This document shows positions 25,940 to 35,070 of a stretch of DNA of 64,000 nucleotides, piece after piece. Numbering within the stretch: the stretch's first letter is position 1; each line of letters starts with the position of its first letter. This DNA is from Clostridiales bacterium (lineage in GTDB: Bacteria > Bacillota > Clostridia > Saccharofermentanales > Saccharofermentanaceae). The notes beneath the pieces are model-generated. The model did not search any database. It worked only from the letters and a program-made list of their open reading frames with translations, and had not been told where the DNA came from. The DNA lies in NCBI GenBank assembly GCA_017511005.1, contig JAFWLP010000081.1, positions 1 to 64,000 of the forward strand, given 5' to 3'. The translations under genes were made by a program, and so were the position numbers.

Positions 25940-28900
25940 TCAAGCTTTTACGACGGAGAATGTGATCTTCTCGCCATTGACATTCCATTCCTTGGAGTTG
26001 TCACCTGTGCCCTTGGTGATCTCAACAGCAAGAACCTCGGAAGCGAGATAATCCTTCTTCTTCTCGATGACTTCAGCAAGCTTGTCATTACCGTCGTACT
26101 TAAGAACGATCCTGTCGGATACGGTAAGACCTTCAGTCTCCTTACGGTGATTCTGGATCTTTGAGATCATCTCTCTTACAAGACCGTCTTCAATGAGTTC
26201 TTCAGTGAGGACCGTGGAGATGGAGACAGTAAGGTTGCCGGATGTCTGTGTTGAGAATCCTTCAGGCTGCGTAGTCTCGATAAGGAAGTCTTCTTCTGTC
26301 ATCTCATACTCTTCACCATTCACGGTGATCTTGACTGAACCGTTCTTGAGAGCATTGTATGTCTCTTTGCCCGGGAGGTTTGCGATAACTTCCTTGGCAT
26401 CGTTTAAGTTCTTGCCGAACTTTCTGCCACAAGTCCTGAGCTGTGGCTTGAAGCTGTAATCAACGAGAGTTGAAGCGTCGCTCAGCACTTCGATCTTACG
26501 GATATTAAGCTCATCCAAAACGATCGGCTTATATTCGTCGTCAAGACCGATCTCAGATACAACGTAGATCTCAGACAAAGGCTGACGGTTCTTGATTGAA
26601 GCAGCTTCACGGCAGCTGTGTCCAAGAGTAACGATCTGCTGTACGAGTTCCATCTCTTCTTCAAGCTTAGCGTCGATGAGGCTCTCATCAGCTACGGGAT
26701 ACTTGGCGAGGTGCACTGAGATTGGAGCTTCCTTATCTACAGAGCATACGATGTTCTGATAGATCTCTTCCGTCATGAAAGGAACGAAAGGTGCGCAGAG
26801 TCTTGTGAGATTGTCGAGAACAGTATAAAGAGTCATGTAAGCATTGACCTTATCCTGAGTCTCTTCGGCACCCCAGTATCTGTCACGGCAGCGTCTTACA
26901 TACCAGTTCGAGAGCTCTTCGGTGAAGTCCTGAATGAGTCTGGCGGACTGGGCGATGTCGTAATTATCCATCTTCTCGTTAACGACCTTGATGAGCGTGT
27001 TGAGACGTGAGAGTACCCATCTGTCCATCGCGCCCAGAGTTGCCTTATCGAGTGTATGCTTTGTCGGATCGAAATTATCGATGTCGGCATACATTACATA
27101 GAAAGCATATGTGTTCCAGAATGTTCCGATGAACTTCTTGATACCGTCGTTAACGGCTTCTTTGGAGAATCTCGAAGGAAGCCACGGCTGGTTAGCCGTA
27201 TAGAAATACCATCTTGCGGCATCCGCACCCTGGGAATCAAGAACATCCCAAGGGTCAACAACGTTGCCCAGGTGCTTGCTCATCTTGATGCCGTCCTTAT
27301 CCTGAACGATACCCATTACGATACAGTTCTCAAACGGAGCCCTTCCGAAGAGAACAGTGGAAATGGCGATAAGCGAATAGAACCATCCTCTCGTCTGGTC
27401 GATACCTTCTGAGATAAATTGGCAGGGATAGTGCTCCTCAAAGAATTCCTTGTTCTCAAAAGGATAATGATACTGTGCGAAAGGCATTGAACCTGAGTCG
27501 AACCAGCAGTCGATGACCTCTGTGACCCTCTTCATCTGACCGCCGCACTTGGGACATTTGATATGAACGTTGTCAACATAAGGCTTATGAAGCTCGATGT
27601 CATCCGGGCAGTCATCGCTCATGGACTTCAGCTCTTCGATCGAACCGATGCAGTGTCTCTCGCCGCACTCACACTCCCATACCGGAAGCGGTGTTCCCCA
27701 GTAACGCTCACGGGAGATACCCCAGTCGATGACGTTTCTTAAGAAGTCGCCCATACGGCCGTCCCTGATCGTCTCAGGCATCCAGTTGACCATATTGTTG
27801 GACTTTAAGAGCTCGTCTCTCTTTTTGCTCATCGCAATGAACCATGTGGATCTTGCGAAATAGATCAGCGGTGTGTCGCATCTCCAGCAGAAAGGATACT
27901 CGTGCTCGAACTTGGGAGCAGAGAAAAGGAGTCCTCTTGAATCAAGATCCTTCAGAACTTCAGGATCCGCATCCTTGACGAACATGCCTGCGAAAGGTGT
28001 CTCTTCGGTAAGATTACCCCTTGTGTCAACAAACTGAACCATAGGAAGGTCATTGTCTCTTCCTACTCTTGCGTCGTCTTCACCGAAAGCGGGAGCGATG
28101 TGAACGATACCCGTACCGTCTTCCATCGTTACATAGTCATCGCATACGGTATAGTGAGCCTTTTTCTTCTGATTTGCAGCCTCTTTTGCCGTTCCTTCGA
28201 AAAGAGCAACATAACTCATACCCTTAAGGTCAGAACCCTTGTATGACTCAAGGATCTCATATGCTGTCTCACCGTCTTTTGCAAGGTTTCCGAGTACGGA
28301 ATCAAGCAAAGCCTTAGCCATGTAGTATGTATATCCGTCACAAGCCTTAACCTTGCAGTATTCAGCATCAGGATTAAGGCACAAAGCTACGTTGGAAGGA
28401 AGTGTCCAGGGAGTTGTCGTCCATGCGAGGATGTAAGCATCTTCATCTGTACACTTGAATCTTACAACTGCGGATCTCTCCTTGACTGTCTTGTATCCCT
28501 GTGCAACCTCGTGTGAGGAAAGAGCAGTACCGCATCTCGGGCAGTAAGGAACGATCTTATGGCCTTTATAGATGAGGCCCTGATCCCACATCTGCTTCAA
28601 AGCCCACCATTCGGACTCGATGTAGTTATTGTCGTAAGTTACATAAGGATTCTCCATGTCAGCCCAGAAGCCTACACGGTCACTCATGTGCTCCCACTGG
28701 TCCTTGTATGTCCAGACGGATTCTTTGCACTTCTTGATGAAGGGCTCTACGCCGTAGCCTTCGATCTGAGGCTTGCCGTTAATGCCCAAAGCCTTCTCGA
28801 CCTCAAGCTCAACAGGAAGACCGTGTGTATCCCAGCCTGCCTTGAAGACGATCGTCTCGCCCTTCATTGCGTGATATCTCGGGATTACATCCTTAATGAC

Positions 28901-29089
28901 TCTTGTCTTGATATGTCCGATATGGGGCTTGCCGTTAGCCGTCGGAGGCCCGTCATAAAGTGTAAAAGTAGGAGCACCGTCAGCTTTGGGAGCTATGCTC
29001 TTCCTGTAAACGTCATTCTTCTTCCAGAAATCGAGAATATTCTTCTCTCTGTCTACGAAATTGAGGTCTTTTGAAACTTTGTTGTACAT
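25940..29089 (-). CDS. ileS: Isoleucyl-tRNA synthetase
   Basis: IleRS charges tRNA-Ile. The 1049-residue protein has the class I HIGH motif in GKPHIGHIKT, the editing domain (TTPWTLPSNVALC), the tryptophan-rich WFDSGSMPF segment and the KMSKHLGN loop. The length and the KMSKH variant suggest the eukaryote-like second IleRS class rather than the roughly 920-residue bacterial class with a C-terminal zinc finger; this is an inference. Only 65 bp separate it from the upstream gene, with a promoter in that space and no room for a T-box leader. Confidence 0.96.
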   Translation of the reverse strand: MYNKVSKDLNFVDREKNILDFWKKNDVYRKSIAPKADGAPTFTLYDGPPTANGKPHIGHIKTRVIKDVIPRYHAMKGETIVFKAGWDTHGLPVELEVEKALGINGKPQIEGYGVEPFIKKCKESVWTYKDQWEHMSDRVGFWADMENPYVTYDNNYIESEWWALKQMWDQGLIYKGHKIVPYCPRCGTALSSHEVAQGYKTVKERSAVVRFKCTDEDAYILAWTTTPWTLPSNVALCLNPDAEYCKVKACDGYTYYMAKALLDSVLGNLAKDGETAYEILESYKGSDLKGMSYVALFEGTAKEAANQKKKAHYTVCDDYVTMEDGTGIVHIAPAFGEDDARVGRDNDLPMVQFVDTRGNLTEETPFAGMFVKDADPEVLKDLDSRGLLFSAPKFEHEYPFCWRCDTPLIYFARSTWFIAMSKKRDELLKSNNMVNWMPETIRDGRMGDFLRNVIDWGISRERYWGTPLPVWECECGERHCIGSIEELKSMSDDCPDDIELHKPYVDNVHIKCPKCGGQMKRVTEVIDCWFDSGSMPFAQYHYPFENKEFFEEHYPCQFISEGIDQTRGWFYSLIAISTVLFGRAPFENCIVMGIVQDKDGIKMSKHLGNVVDPWDVLDSQGADAARWYFYTANQPWLPSRFSKEAVNDGIKKFIGTFWNTYAFYVMYADIDNFDPTKHTLDKATLGAMDRWVLSRLNTLIKVVNEKMDNYDIAQSARLIQDFTEELSNWYVRRCRDRYWGAEETQDKVNAYMTLYTVLDNLTRLCAPFVPFMTEEIYQNIVCSVDKEAPISVHLAKYPVADESLIDAKLEEEMELVQQIVTLGHSCREAASIKNRQPLSEIYVVSEIGLDDEYKPIVLDELNIRKIEVLSDASTLVDYSFKPQLRTCGRKFGKNLNDAKEVIANLPGKETYNALKNGSVKITVNGEEYEMTEEDFLIETTQPEGFSTQTSGNLTVSISTVLTEELIEDGLVREMISKIQNHRKETEGLTVSDRIVLKYDGNDKLAEVIEKKKDYLASEVLAVEITKGTGDNSKEWNVNGEKITFSVVKA

Positions 29090-29128
29090 AAACCTGCTTC
29101 ACCTTTATATATAATTTTGCAAGTTAAT

Positions 29129-29158
29129 ATTATATATATTAAGGGGCTTTAAAGTCAA
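29129..29158 (-). promoter_or_regulatory. Sigma-A promoter of ileS
   Basis: TTGACT (29153-29158), 18 bp, TATAAT (29129-29134) on the minus strand. The -35 box overlaps the stop codon of the upstream pseudouridine synthase. The leader would be about 35 nt. Confidence 0.7.
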
Positions 29159-29847
29159 GCAAACAGGCTCCACGGAAAGCCTGACGGAACCGGAGCCTCA
29201 AATGTAACATTTTCACGCTTTACGGGATGTTCGAAGGACAGTTTGTAGGCTTCAAGAGCGATATCTTTGCATCTTTTGTACGCAGAACCGTACTTCAGAT
29301 CCCCTATCAGAGGATGTCCCGTGTGAGCCATCTGTGCCCTGATCTGGTGCGATCTTCCGGTTCCGAGCCTGACCTCAACGAGAGTCAGACCGTCTTTTGA
29401 TGCCAGCACCCTGTAATCGAGGCAGCATGCCTTATATCCGGGCAGTTTCAGGTCGGATACGGTAACGGTATTGGTCTTCTCATCTTTGCAGATATAGTTT
29501 TCGAGCCTTCCGCATCCTTCCATAACGCCATCAACGACGCATCTGTATATCTTGCCGACTTTCCTTGATCTGATCTGCTCTGACAGTCTGGATGCCGCCT
29601 TGCTGGTCCGTGCGAAGACCATTACCCCGGAGACCGGCCTGTCCAGCCTGTGCACCAGTCCGAGATAGACTTCTCCGGGCTTTTCGTACTTTTCCTTGAT
29701 ATAAGCCTTAAGGACAGTGAGCATATCGGGCGCCCCGCTGCCGTCGCTCTGCGAGAGGACACCCGCAGGTTTTAAAGCAACGATTATATGATTGTCCTCA
29801 TAGAGAACATTTACACCGTATGGAAGATCCGTCACTTTGCCGTCCAT
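29155..29847 (-). CDS. RluA-family pseudouridine synthase
   Basis: Converts specific uridines in rRNA or tRNA to pseudouridine. The catalytic aspartate is in LVHRLDRPVSGVMVF and the family motif GRSHQIRAQMAHTGHPLIGD follows; there is no S4 domain, so it is a short RluA-type enzyme. The exact target base cannot be inferred. Start uncertain: ATG at 29847 or GTG at 29865, both inside the upstream methyltransferase gene and without a clear ribosome site, so translation is probably coupled. Confidence 0.9.
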   Translation of the reverse strand: MDGKVTDLPYGVNVLYEDNHIIVALKPAGVLSQSDGSGAPDMLTVLKAYIKEKYEKPGEVYLGLVHRLDRPVSGVMVFARTSKAASRLSEQIRSRKVGKIYRCVVDGVMEGCGRLENYICKDEKTNTVTVSDLKLPGYKACCLDYRVLASKDGLTLVEVRLGTGRSHQIRAQMAHTGHPLIGDLKYGSAYKRCKDIALEAYKLSFEHPVKRENVTFEAPVPSGFPWSLFA

Positions 29848-30731
29848 CTGGCTGTCTGACCGCACGGGAGATACGCGTTCATCTTCGATACAGGGAGCAT
29901 CAGTTCCTCAGCATCGACTTTTCCGCCGGGGATGGCAAGCTTAAGGATCTGGCCCGATGCCTGTGCCGTAATACCGGTGGCATAGGAACTTGCTATGAAA
30001 AACAGAGGATCATCAGAGAGCAGGTTCGCGCACAGCTTTACCAGGTCATAGAAGGAGTCTTCGAGCTTCCACAATTCACCTGACGGCCCCCTGCCATAGG
30101 AAGGCGGATCCATGATTATCCCGTCATATTTCCTTCCGCGCCTTATCTCACGCTCAACGAATTTCTTGCAGTCTTCCGCAATAAACCTTACATAACGTTC
30201 TTCGAGACCGCTTTCCTTAATGTTCTCTTTTGCCTTGGCGATCATTCCCTTTGAAGCGTCGACATGCACGACTTCATCCGCGCCGTGCGCGGCACATGCA
30301 AGTGTCTGCGCGCCGGTATAAGCGAAAAGATTAAGGATCCTGATGTCTTCCCTTCCGGAATCCTTGGCCTTAGAGATCAGGTCACCGCAGAAATCCCAGT
30401 TTGATGCCTGTTCTGGGAACAGACCGGTATGTTTGAAGGCAGTCGGCTCGATGATAAAAGTCAGCCTGCTGCCCAAAGAATCATAGCTGATCTTCCAGGT
30501 TGACGGAAAACTCTTGAGCTTTGTCCAGGCTCCTCCGCCCTTGTCACTTCTGGTATAAAAGGCATCGGGCTTCTCAAGATCATCCATCGGGATCTCTTTG
30601 CCGTTCCTGATAACGGGCCAGACAGCCTGGGGATCGGGACGTCTCAGGATAACATTGCCCCAGCGCTCGTATTTTTCGCCGTCTCCGCAGTACAACACTT
30701 CATAATCTTTCCAGTTATCTGATAGAAACAT
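29832..30731 (-). CDS. Class I SAM-dependent RNA methyltransferase (RlmI/RlmK-like)
   Basis: A Rossmann-fold methyltransferase of 299 residues. The SAM-binding motif is ILNLFAYTGAQTLACAAHGA and the catalytic-loop motif DPPSYGRG resembles those of 23S rRNA cytosine/guanine methyltransferases. The PUA domain found in RlmI is not evident; instead there is an N-terminal region of about 100 residues. The gene overlaps the pseudouridine synthase and together they look like an RNA-modification pair. The start follows the upstream stop directly (TAAATG on the coding strand). Confidence 0.82.
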   Translation of the reverse strand: MFLSDNWKDYEVLYCGDGEKYERWGNVILRRPDPQAVWPVIRNGKEIPMDDLEKPDAFYTRSDKGGGAWTKLKSFPSTWKISYDSLGSRLTFIIEPTAFKHTGLFPEQASNWDFCGDLISKAKDSGREDIRILNLFAYTGAQTLACAAHGADEVVHVDASKGMIAKAKENIKESGLEERYVRFIAEDCKKFVEREIRRGRKYDGIIMDPPSYGRGPSGELWKLEDSFYDLVKLCANLLSDDPLFFIASSYATGITAQASGQILKLAIPGGKVDAEELMLPVSKMNAYLPCGQTARWTAK

Positions 30732-31349
30732 TTACCTGACCCTCATCTTCGATGTATTGGCTACCGGTTTTCCGTCATAAAGCAGTTCTATGTAATAATC
30801 CCCGGTATCGAAATTGCCTGTTCCTTCAAGCCCCGCACTGAAATCAGCCTCTGCCGTGACATTATCGTTCAGCTTGATCTCCCTGGTCATAATGACTGAA
30901 TCATCCTTGTAGAGGTTAGCCTCAAAAGAGACGCTCAGCGGCGTGCTGAAATAGAAAACGCCTTTAAGCGCAAAAGCCTTGCGGGATTCGATCGAATTAT
31001 AGTTTACCGGATTGCTCTCAACTGCATCATACCAGACCGCATAGACATAAACGTCTTTTACAGTGTCATAATCAGGTCCTTTGGGCTTGGTGGTCTCACT
31101 TGGCTCAGATGAAGCGCTCGTCTCAGGTGAAGGTGTCACCGTGGGAGTCAAAGGAGGCGTAACCGTCACAGTTGTCTCCGAAGGACTGGTTTCAGGCTTT
31201 ACGGCAGCTGTTGTTTCCGTCGTACCCGTCTCAACCGTTATCTCCGGTTCTTCGGACCCGACATAAAACGTAAAGGCGAACAATACAGCAGCAGACACCA
31301 CTAACGCTGCCAGGAACTTAAAAAACACTGTCGATCTATGTTTTCTCAT
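30732..31349 (-). CDS. Membrane-anchored protein with Thr/Pro/Ser linker and beta domain
   Basis: Function unknown. A single N-terminal membrane segment (about residues 9-28) is followed by a Thr/Pro/Ser/Glu-rich stretch to about residue 90, typical of a wall-spanning spacer, and then a beta-rich domain of about 110 residues ending in DTGDYYIELLYDGKPV. That domain resembles ones in the two lipoproteins upstream (e.g. FESGTYTIELYYKG), so the three genes form a related envelope set. 205 residues. Confidence 0.7.
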   Translation of the reverse strand: MRKHRSTVFFKFLAALVVSAAVLFAFTFYVGSEEPEITVETGTTETTAAVKPETSPSETTVTVTPPLTPTVTPSPETSASSEPSETTKPKGPDYDTVKDVYVYAVWYDAVESNPVNYNSIESRKAFALKGVFYFSTPLSVSFEANLYKDDSVIMTREIKLNDNVTAEADFSAGLEGTGNFDTGDYYIELLYDGKPVANTSKMRVR

Positions 31350-31391
31350 ACATCTTAACCGGAAACCACGAAACTCAGACCGGCCCTGTCA

Positions 31392-32750
31392 TCAGTTCAT
31401 TTCTGCACTTGTTTCCTCAACGACCATGCAGGACGCCGTGAAAACAATATGCTTCTTTGCAGCATCACCATATACGACAAGTCCGTAGTAACCCGGGTTT
31501 ATGTCTCCTGACGAATAGTCGAGGTCATAACAGGCCAGATCCTGATACAGCGAAGGCTTGCACGATCTTTCATATACTGGTTTGGATTCGCTGATACCGC
31601 TGAAATCCGCTTCTTCGCTGTAATAATACTCGTAGTACAGTTCCATGTCATTTTCATTGCTTACAGCAAGAGAGAAACCGATTATCGTCGTATCGGATCC
31701 GAAGGCGCTCTTTCCTACCGAAGTACCGTCATAATCCCACCATCCGGAATTATAGACGAATGTCCTGCTCATCAGTTCGCTGTCCTTAAACTCGTAAATA
31801 AGGTCAGAAAGGTATTGGTCATTTGAGAATTCCTCGAATTCGATCTCTTCTTTCTCAACAGGCACAGTCTTCACTTCACACGTAAAACCTGCGATATCGT
31901 TTGAATGCTCATCAAAGACCATGACCGTATACTTACCTTCCTTAAAGAAACCGTCCTCATTGAGTGCTTCGGGACCGGTCATATCCGGAGTAAAGTCAAG
32001 CCTTATGCTCTTGTCAGAGAGATAAAGAACGTCAGACGCGAACAACACCTTATCACCGGCGGCAACGGTATATGTAATACCCGGAACATATCTGTAATCC
32101 ATGACATCTTTCTTGAAATTCAACCTGACGCCTATCTCTTTGGTGTTGGTGTAAACGCCCTTTGGCGCCAGCACCCATTCACCTGAAGAATAATAATCCT
32201 TGAGAATTCCGGGTAATATGCCGTGATCTGCGGCATTAAACGCATAGACAGCGTCGATAACGGACTTCGGATCCGTTATAACGGGAGTCTCTCCGTTAAG
32301 ATCCACCGTTACGCACGATGTAATAATGCTGGCCGGTGCGGTTTTGATGGCAGACTTCATCGCGGTTACCGAATCCGCTGTTCTGACGGCATCACAGTTG
32401 TAATCAGCCTCTTCCCAGGACAGATATACCGTGGCGGTCTTTGCCTTGTAATCATATACCGGTTCCTGAACTTTATAGTTCAGGGTTTCCTTAATGCTGG
32501 CCGAGACGGCAGCTTCCTCACTGTTGAAACCCGAAGGAGCAATGATCTCTTTCAGTTTATCCTGAGTGATCTCAGGGTCATTGAAATATGTGATGATCTT
32601 TCCGGTATCCCCGCTTTTCACGTCCTCGCAGAACTGTGTGCAGAAATTAAAGGCTTCATCCGTCTTCTTGCTGTTGTTGCATCCGCAAAGTGAGAGCACG
32701 ATGCTCAATACAGTCACTATAGACAATACTATTGTTGTTTTCTTATTCAT
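31392..32750 (-). CDS. Lipoprotein of unknown function, paralogue of the 34228 gene
   Basis: Starts MNKKTTIVLSIV with a lipobox LSLCGC, so it should be an exported lipoprotein. I take ATG 32750 (AAGGA 6-7 nt upstream) rather than an upstream start that would bury the signal peptide. The first 120 residues after the lipobox resemble small alpha/beta lipoprotein domains (NTF2-like, DUF4878/DUF5105 type; tentative). Two beta-sandwich-like units follow, each closing with an acidic-F-x-x-G-x-Y pattern (FFKEGKYTVMVF; NPGYYGLVVY). Same architecture as the neighbouring lipoprotein. Confidence 0.75.
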   Translation of the reverse strand: MNKKTTIVLSIVTVLSIVLSLCGCNNSKKTDEAFNFCTQFCEDVKSGDTGKIITYFNDPEITQDKLKEIIAPSGFNSEEAAVSASIKETLNYKVQEPVYDYKAKTATVYLSWEEADYNCDAVRTADSVTAMKSAIKTAPASIITSCVTVDLNGETPVITDPKSVIDAVYAFNAADHGILPGILKDYYSSGEWVLAPKGVYTNTKEIGVRLNFKKDVMDYRYVPGITYTVAAGDKVLFASDVLYLSDKSIRLDFTPDMTGPEALNEDGFFKEGKYTVMVFDEHSNDIAGFTCEVKTVPVEKEEIEFEEFSNDQYLSDLIYEFKDSELMSRTFVYNSGWWDYDGTSVGKSAFGSDTTIIGFSLAVSNENDMELYYEYYYSEEADFSGISESKPVYERSCKPSLYQDLACYDLDYSSGDINPGYYGLVVYGDAAKKHIVFTASCMVVEETSAEMN

Positions 32751-32774
32751 CAAGATTCCTTTTTCGTACATTTT

Positions 32775-32806
32775 AAGTGGCGCCTTCCCCATGAAGACGC
32801 CACCTT
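32775..32806 (-). terminator. Hairpin between the two lipoprotein genes
   Basis: An eight-base AAGTGGCG/CGCCACTT-like stem extended by CTTC/GAAG, in the 104-bp gap. The T run on the minus strand is weak (TTAAAATG), so this may attenuate rather than end transcription. Confidence 0.5.
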
Positions 32807-32854
32807 ATTTTCGCATATTATATCAAAACTCAGTTAATACAATTAGGCAGATTC

Positions 32855-34228
32855 TTAAGAAACGGCGCAGAAACCGTACATCAGGATATTTTCCGTGCCA
32901 GCTTCAAAGACTGCGAACACGTAAAGACCGGGTTTTGCCGAACCGCCGACATCATACTCGATATCATAGAAATAACCGTTGGAATACTGTTTTGGACTGA
33001 TGGTCGCGGAATAGATCGGATTGGTAAGAGCTTCCTCAAGAGCTGCCGTATCGGCATTCTCAGAATAATAGAACTGATAATCAACAGCCTTGTCATATGC
33101 CGGCTTGACCTGCATAGAGAAAGCTATTGTCTGGACATCAGTCGTATAAGTCATATCATCGATCATGCAATCATCATAATCATACCATTCGGCATCTATG
33201 ATAAAGCTTCTGAAGACGAAATCGGTAAACGCATAGTAATCGCCTTCACCGGAAAGCGTATCTCCGGACGGATCCGTTCCTGTGGTAAGAATGGGAACAA
33301 CCGTCTTCTCGACATCAATAGAATTGGAATCAACGAGCTCGTCACCGTTTTCGCCTTTGTAATACAGCTCAATGGTATATGTTCCGCTCTCGAATTCACC
33401 GAATGCCTCAAGACCGATATCCCCGCCTTCAACACGGCATTCGACCTTCGCATTCTCACCTAAGCGCATGTCAGAACTGCAGTATATCTGTGCTCCGTCT
33501 TTCTTGAGCACGAAATATATCTGCTCGCCGCGGTCTTCATATCCGAGAATGGCAGAATCAAAATAATAATCATATTCGATGAATGTGGTATCGGTATACT
33601 TATTCTCATCACCGTAGATCCAGAAAGAACTCTCATCCTTATCGATAAAGCCGGCGATCATCTCAGCCGTAAGGGCGAAGCTGATATCGGCCTTTCTGTA
33701 CTCATAGAACTTCATGAACTTCTTGCTTCCGACATTGTCGGGGATCCACTCTTTGTCTTCTTTCGAAAATTCGGCCGTGAACTTGAATGTTGCGGAATCG
33801 GCTTTCTTTATCGCGGAAGTAAGCTCATCGGCATTCTTAAAATCCTCAAGGAGAACGTCAGAATAATCCGCAATGGAGAAAATAATATTAACGGAAGCCG
33901 AATCTTTATCAACACTCACGGAATCCTCATCGATCTCATAGTCGATGGTCTTCTCCACCGCCTTGTAAAATGCGATCTCATCATCCGTGTGTCCGCTATC
34001 TGACAAAAGCTCTGTCAGTGCCGAAGCCTCATCACTCTTCTTGCTCAACGTCGAATTCTTTATTAACTTGGACGCATCGGCAGCAGCCATGTCAGCAGCA
34101 AAAGTTTCTGCAGCCTCAATGACCGCTTTCTTACTTCCGCCGCCGAGATTCATACACCCGGCAAGACTGAATAAAACAGCACCTGTAAGCAAAACAGATA
34201 CGGTTTTCTTGATGGAATTCGTTATCAT
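32855..34228 (-). CDS. Lipoprotein of unknown function with repeated beta domains
   Basis: A 457-residue predicted lipoprotein (signal peptide with lipobox SLAGC, cysteine near residue 25). An N-terminal alpha/beta domain to about residue 190 is followed by two beta-rich units with the recurring pattern FESGTYTIELYYKG and KPGLYVFAVFEAG. It is the first gene of a three-gene set of related envelope proteins, and its start is divergent from a two-component system 155 bp away. No enzymatic motif is visible. The ribosome site GGGAGGAAG is strong. Confidence 0.75.
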   Translation of the reverse strand: MITNSIKKTVSVLLTGAVLFSLAGCMNLGGGSKKAVIEAAETFAADMAAADASKLIKNSTLSKKSDEASALTELLSDSGHTDDEIAFYKAVEKTIDYEIDEDSVSVDKDSASVNIIFSIADYSDVLLEDFKNADELTSAIKKADSATFKFTAEFSKEDKEWIPDNVGSKKFMKFYEYRKADISFALTAEMIAGFIDKDESSFWIYGDENKYTDTTFIEYDYYFDSAILGYEDRGEQIYFVLKKDGAQIYCSSDMRLGENAKVECRVEGGDIGLEAFGEFESGTYTIELYYKGENGDELVDSNSIDVEKTVVPILTTGTDPSGDTLSGEGDYYAFTDFVFRSFIIDAEWYDYDDCMIDDMTYTTDVQTIAFSMQVKPAYDKAVDYQFYYSENADTAALEEALTNPIYSATISPKQYSNGYFYDIEYDVGGSAKPGLYVFAVFEAGTENILMYGFCAVS

Positions 34229-34324
34229 ATATGCTTCCTCCCTTATCCTTGTAACTATAATTTTATATTTTATATAGGAAAAACTCTATGAAATTGATTA
34301 TTTAATTTGATTTTCCAAATCCGA

Positions 34325-34354
34325 TTGCACTTTTAAGATAATGAATAATATAAT
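34325..34354 (+). promoter_or_regulatory. Sigma-A promoter of the two-component system
   Basis: TTGCAC (34325-34330), 18 bp, TATAAT (34349-34354). The leader is about 23 nt with the ribosome site GGGAG. Confidence 0.65.
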
Positions 34355-34383
34355 AAGAACAATTAAATTGGGAGAATCTGAAA

Positions 34384-35070
34384 ATGGCTGTAGCACCTAA
34401 CATTTTAATCTGTGATGACGACCCCGTCGTACACGAATCCTTAGGTTTATATCTCGACAACGATAATTTTACTCATTCCGATGCCTATGACGGCAGGGAA
34501 TCACTTGAGATGGCCCAGGCAAATAAGCCGGACCTTATCCTTCTCGACGTAATGATGCCTGAGATGAGCGGTCTTGATGTATGCCGTGAGTTAAGGAAGA
34601 CGATGGCAACGCCCATCATCATGCTTACAGCAAAAGGTGAAGAGATAGACAAGATCGTCGGTCTTGAGCTTGGTGCCGATGACTATATCGTAAAGCCGTT
34701 TTCCCCCCGTGAGGTCATCGCCCGTGTCAAGGCGGTCCTCCGCCGCTTTGGTGACACTCCGAAGCCTTCTTCAGTCCTCTCTTTTGACGGTCTTGAGATC
34801 AATCTGAACAATTATGCCGTCAGATCCAACGGCGAGAATGTTCCCTGTACGCCTAAAGAGGTTGAGATCCTCTATCTCCTTGCGTCACATCCGGGCCAGG
34901 TCTTCGGACGTGAACAGATCCTTGAAGCAGTTTGGGGCGTCGATTACAACGGCGATTCAAGAACCGTGGACACCCATATCAAGAGGATCAGACAGAAGAT
35001 TACTTACGATAATGCTCCCTGGTCCATCCAGACCATATACGGTATCGGTTATAAATTCGAGGTCTCGTAA
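34384..35070 (+). CDS. OmpR-family response regulator
   Basis: A 228-residue DNA-binding regulator. The receiver domain (about 5-120) has the acidic pair ICDDD, the phospho-acceptor aspartate in LLLDVMMPEMSG, and KPFSPRE with the conserved lysine. The winged-helix domain (about 130-228) ends with the DTHIKRIRQKI recognition region. It is immediately followed by its kinase (TAAATG). The target genes are unknown; the divergent lipoprotein genes are candidates by position. Confidence 0.93.
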   Translation: MAVAPNILICDDDPVVHESLGLYLDNDNFTHSDAYDGRESLEMAQANKPDLILLDVMMPEMSGLDVCRELRKTMATPIIMLTAKGEEIDKIVGLELGADDYIVKPFSPREVIARVKAVLRRFGDTPKPSSVLSFDGLEINLNNYAVRSNGENVPCTPKEVEILYLLASHPGQVFGREQILEAVWGVDYNGDSRTVDTHIKRIRQKITYDNAPWSIQTIYGIGYKFEVS

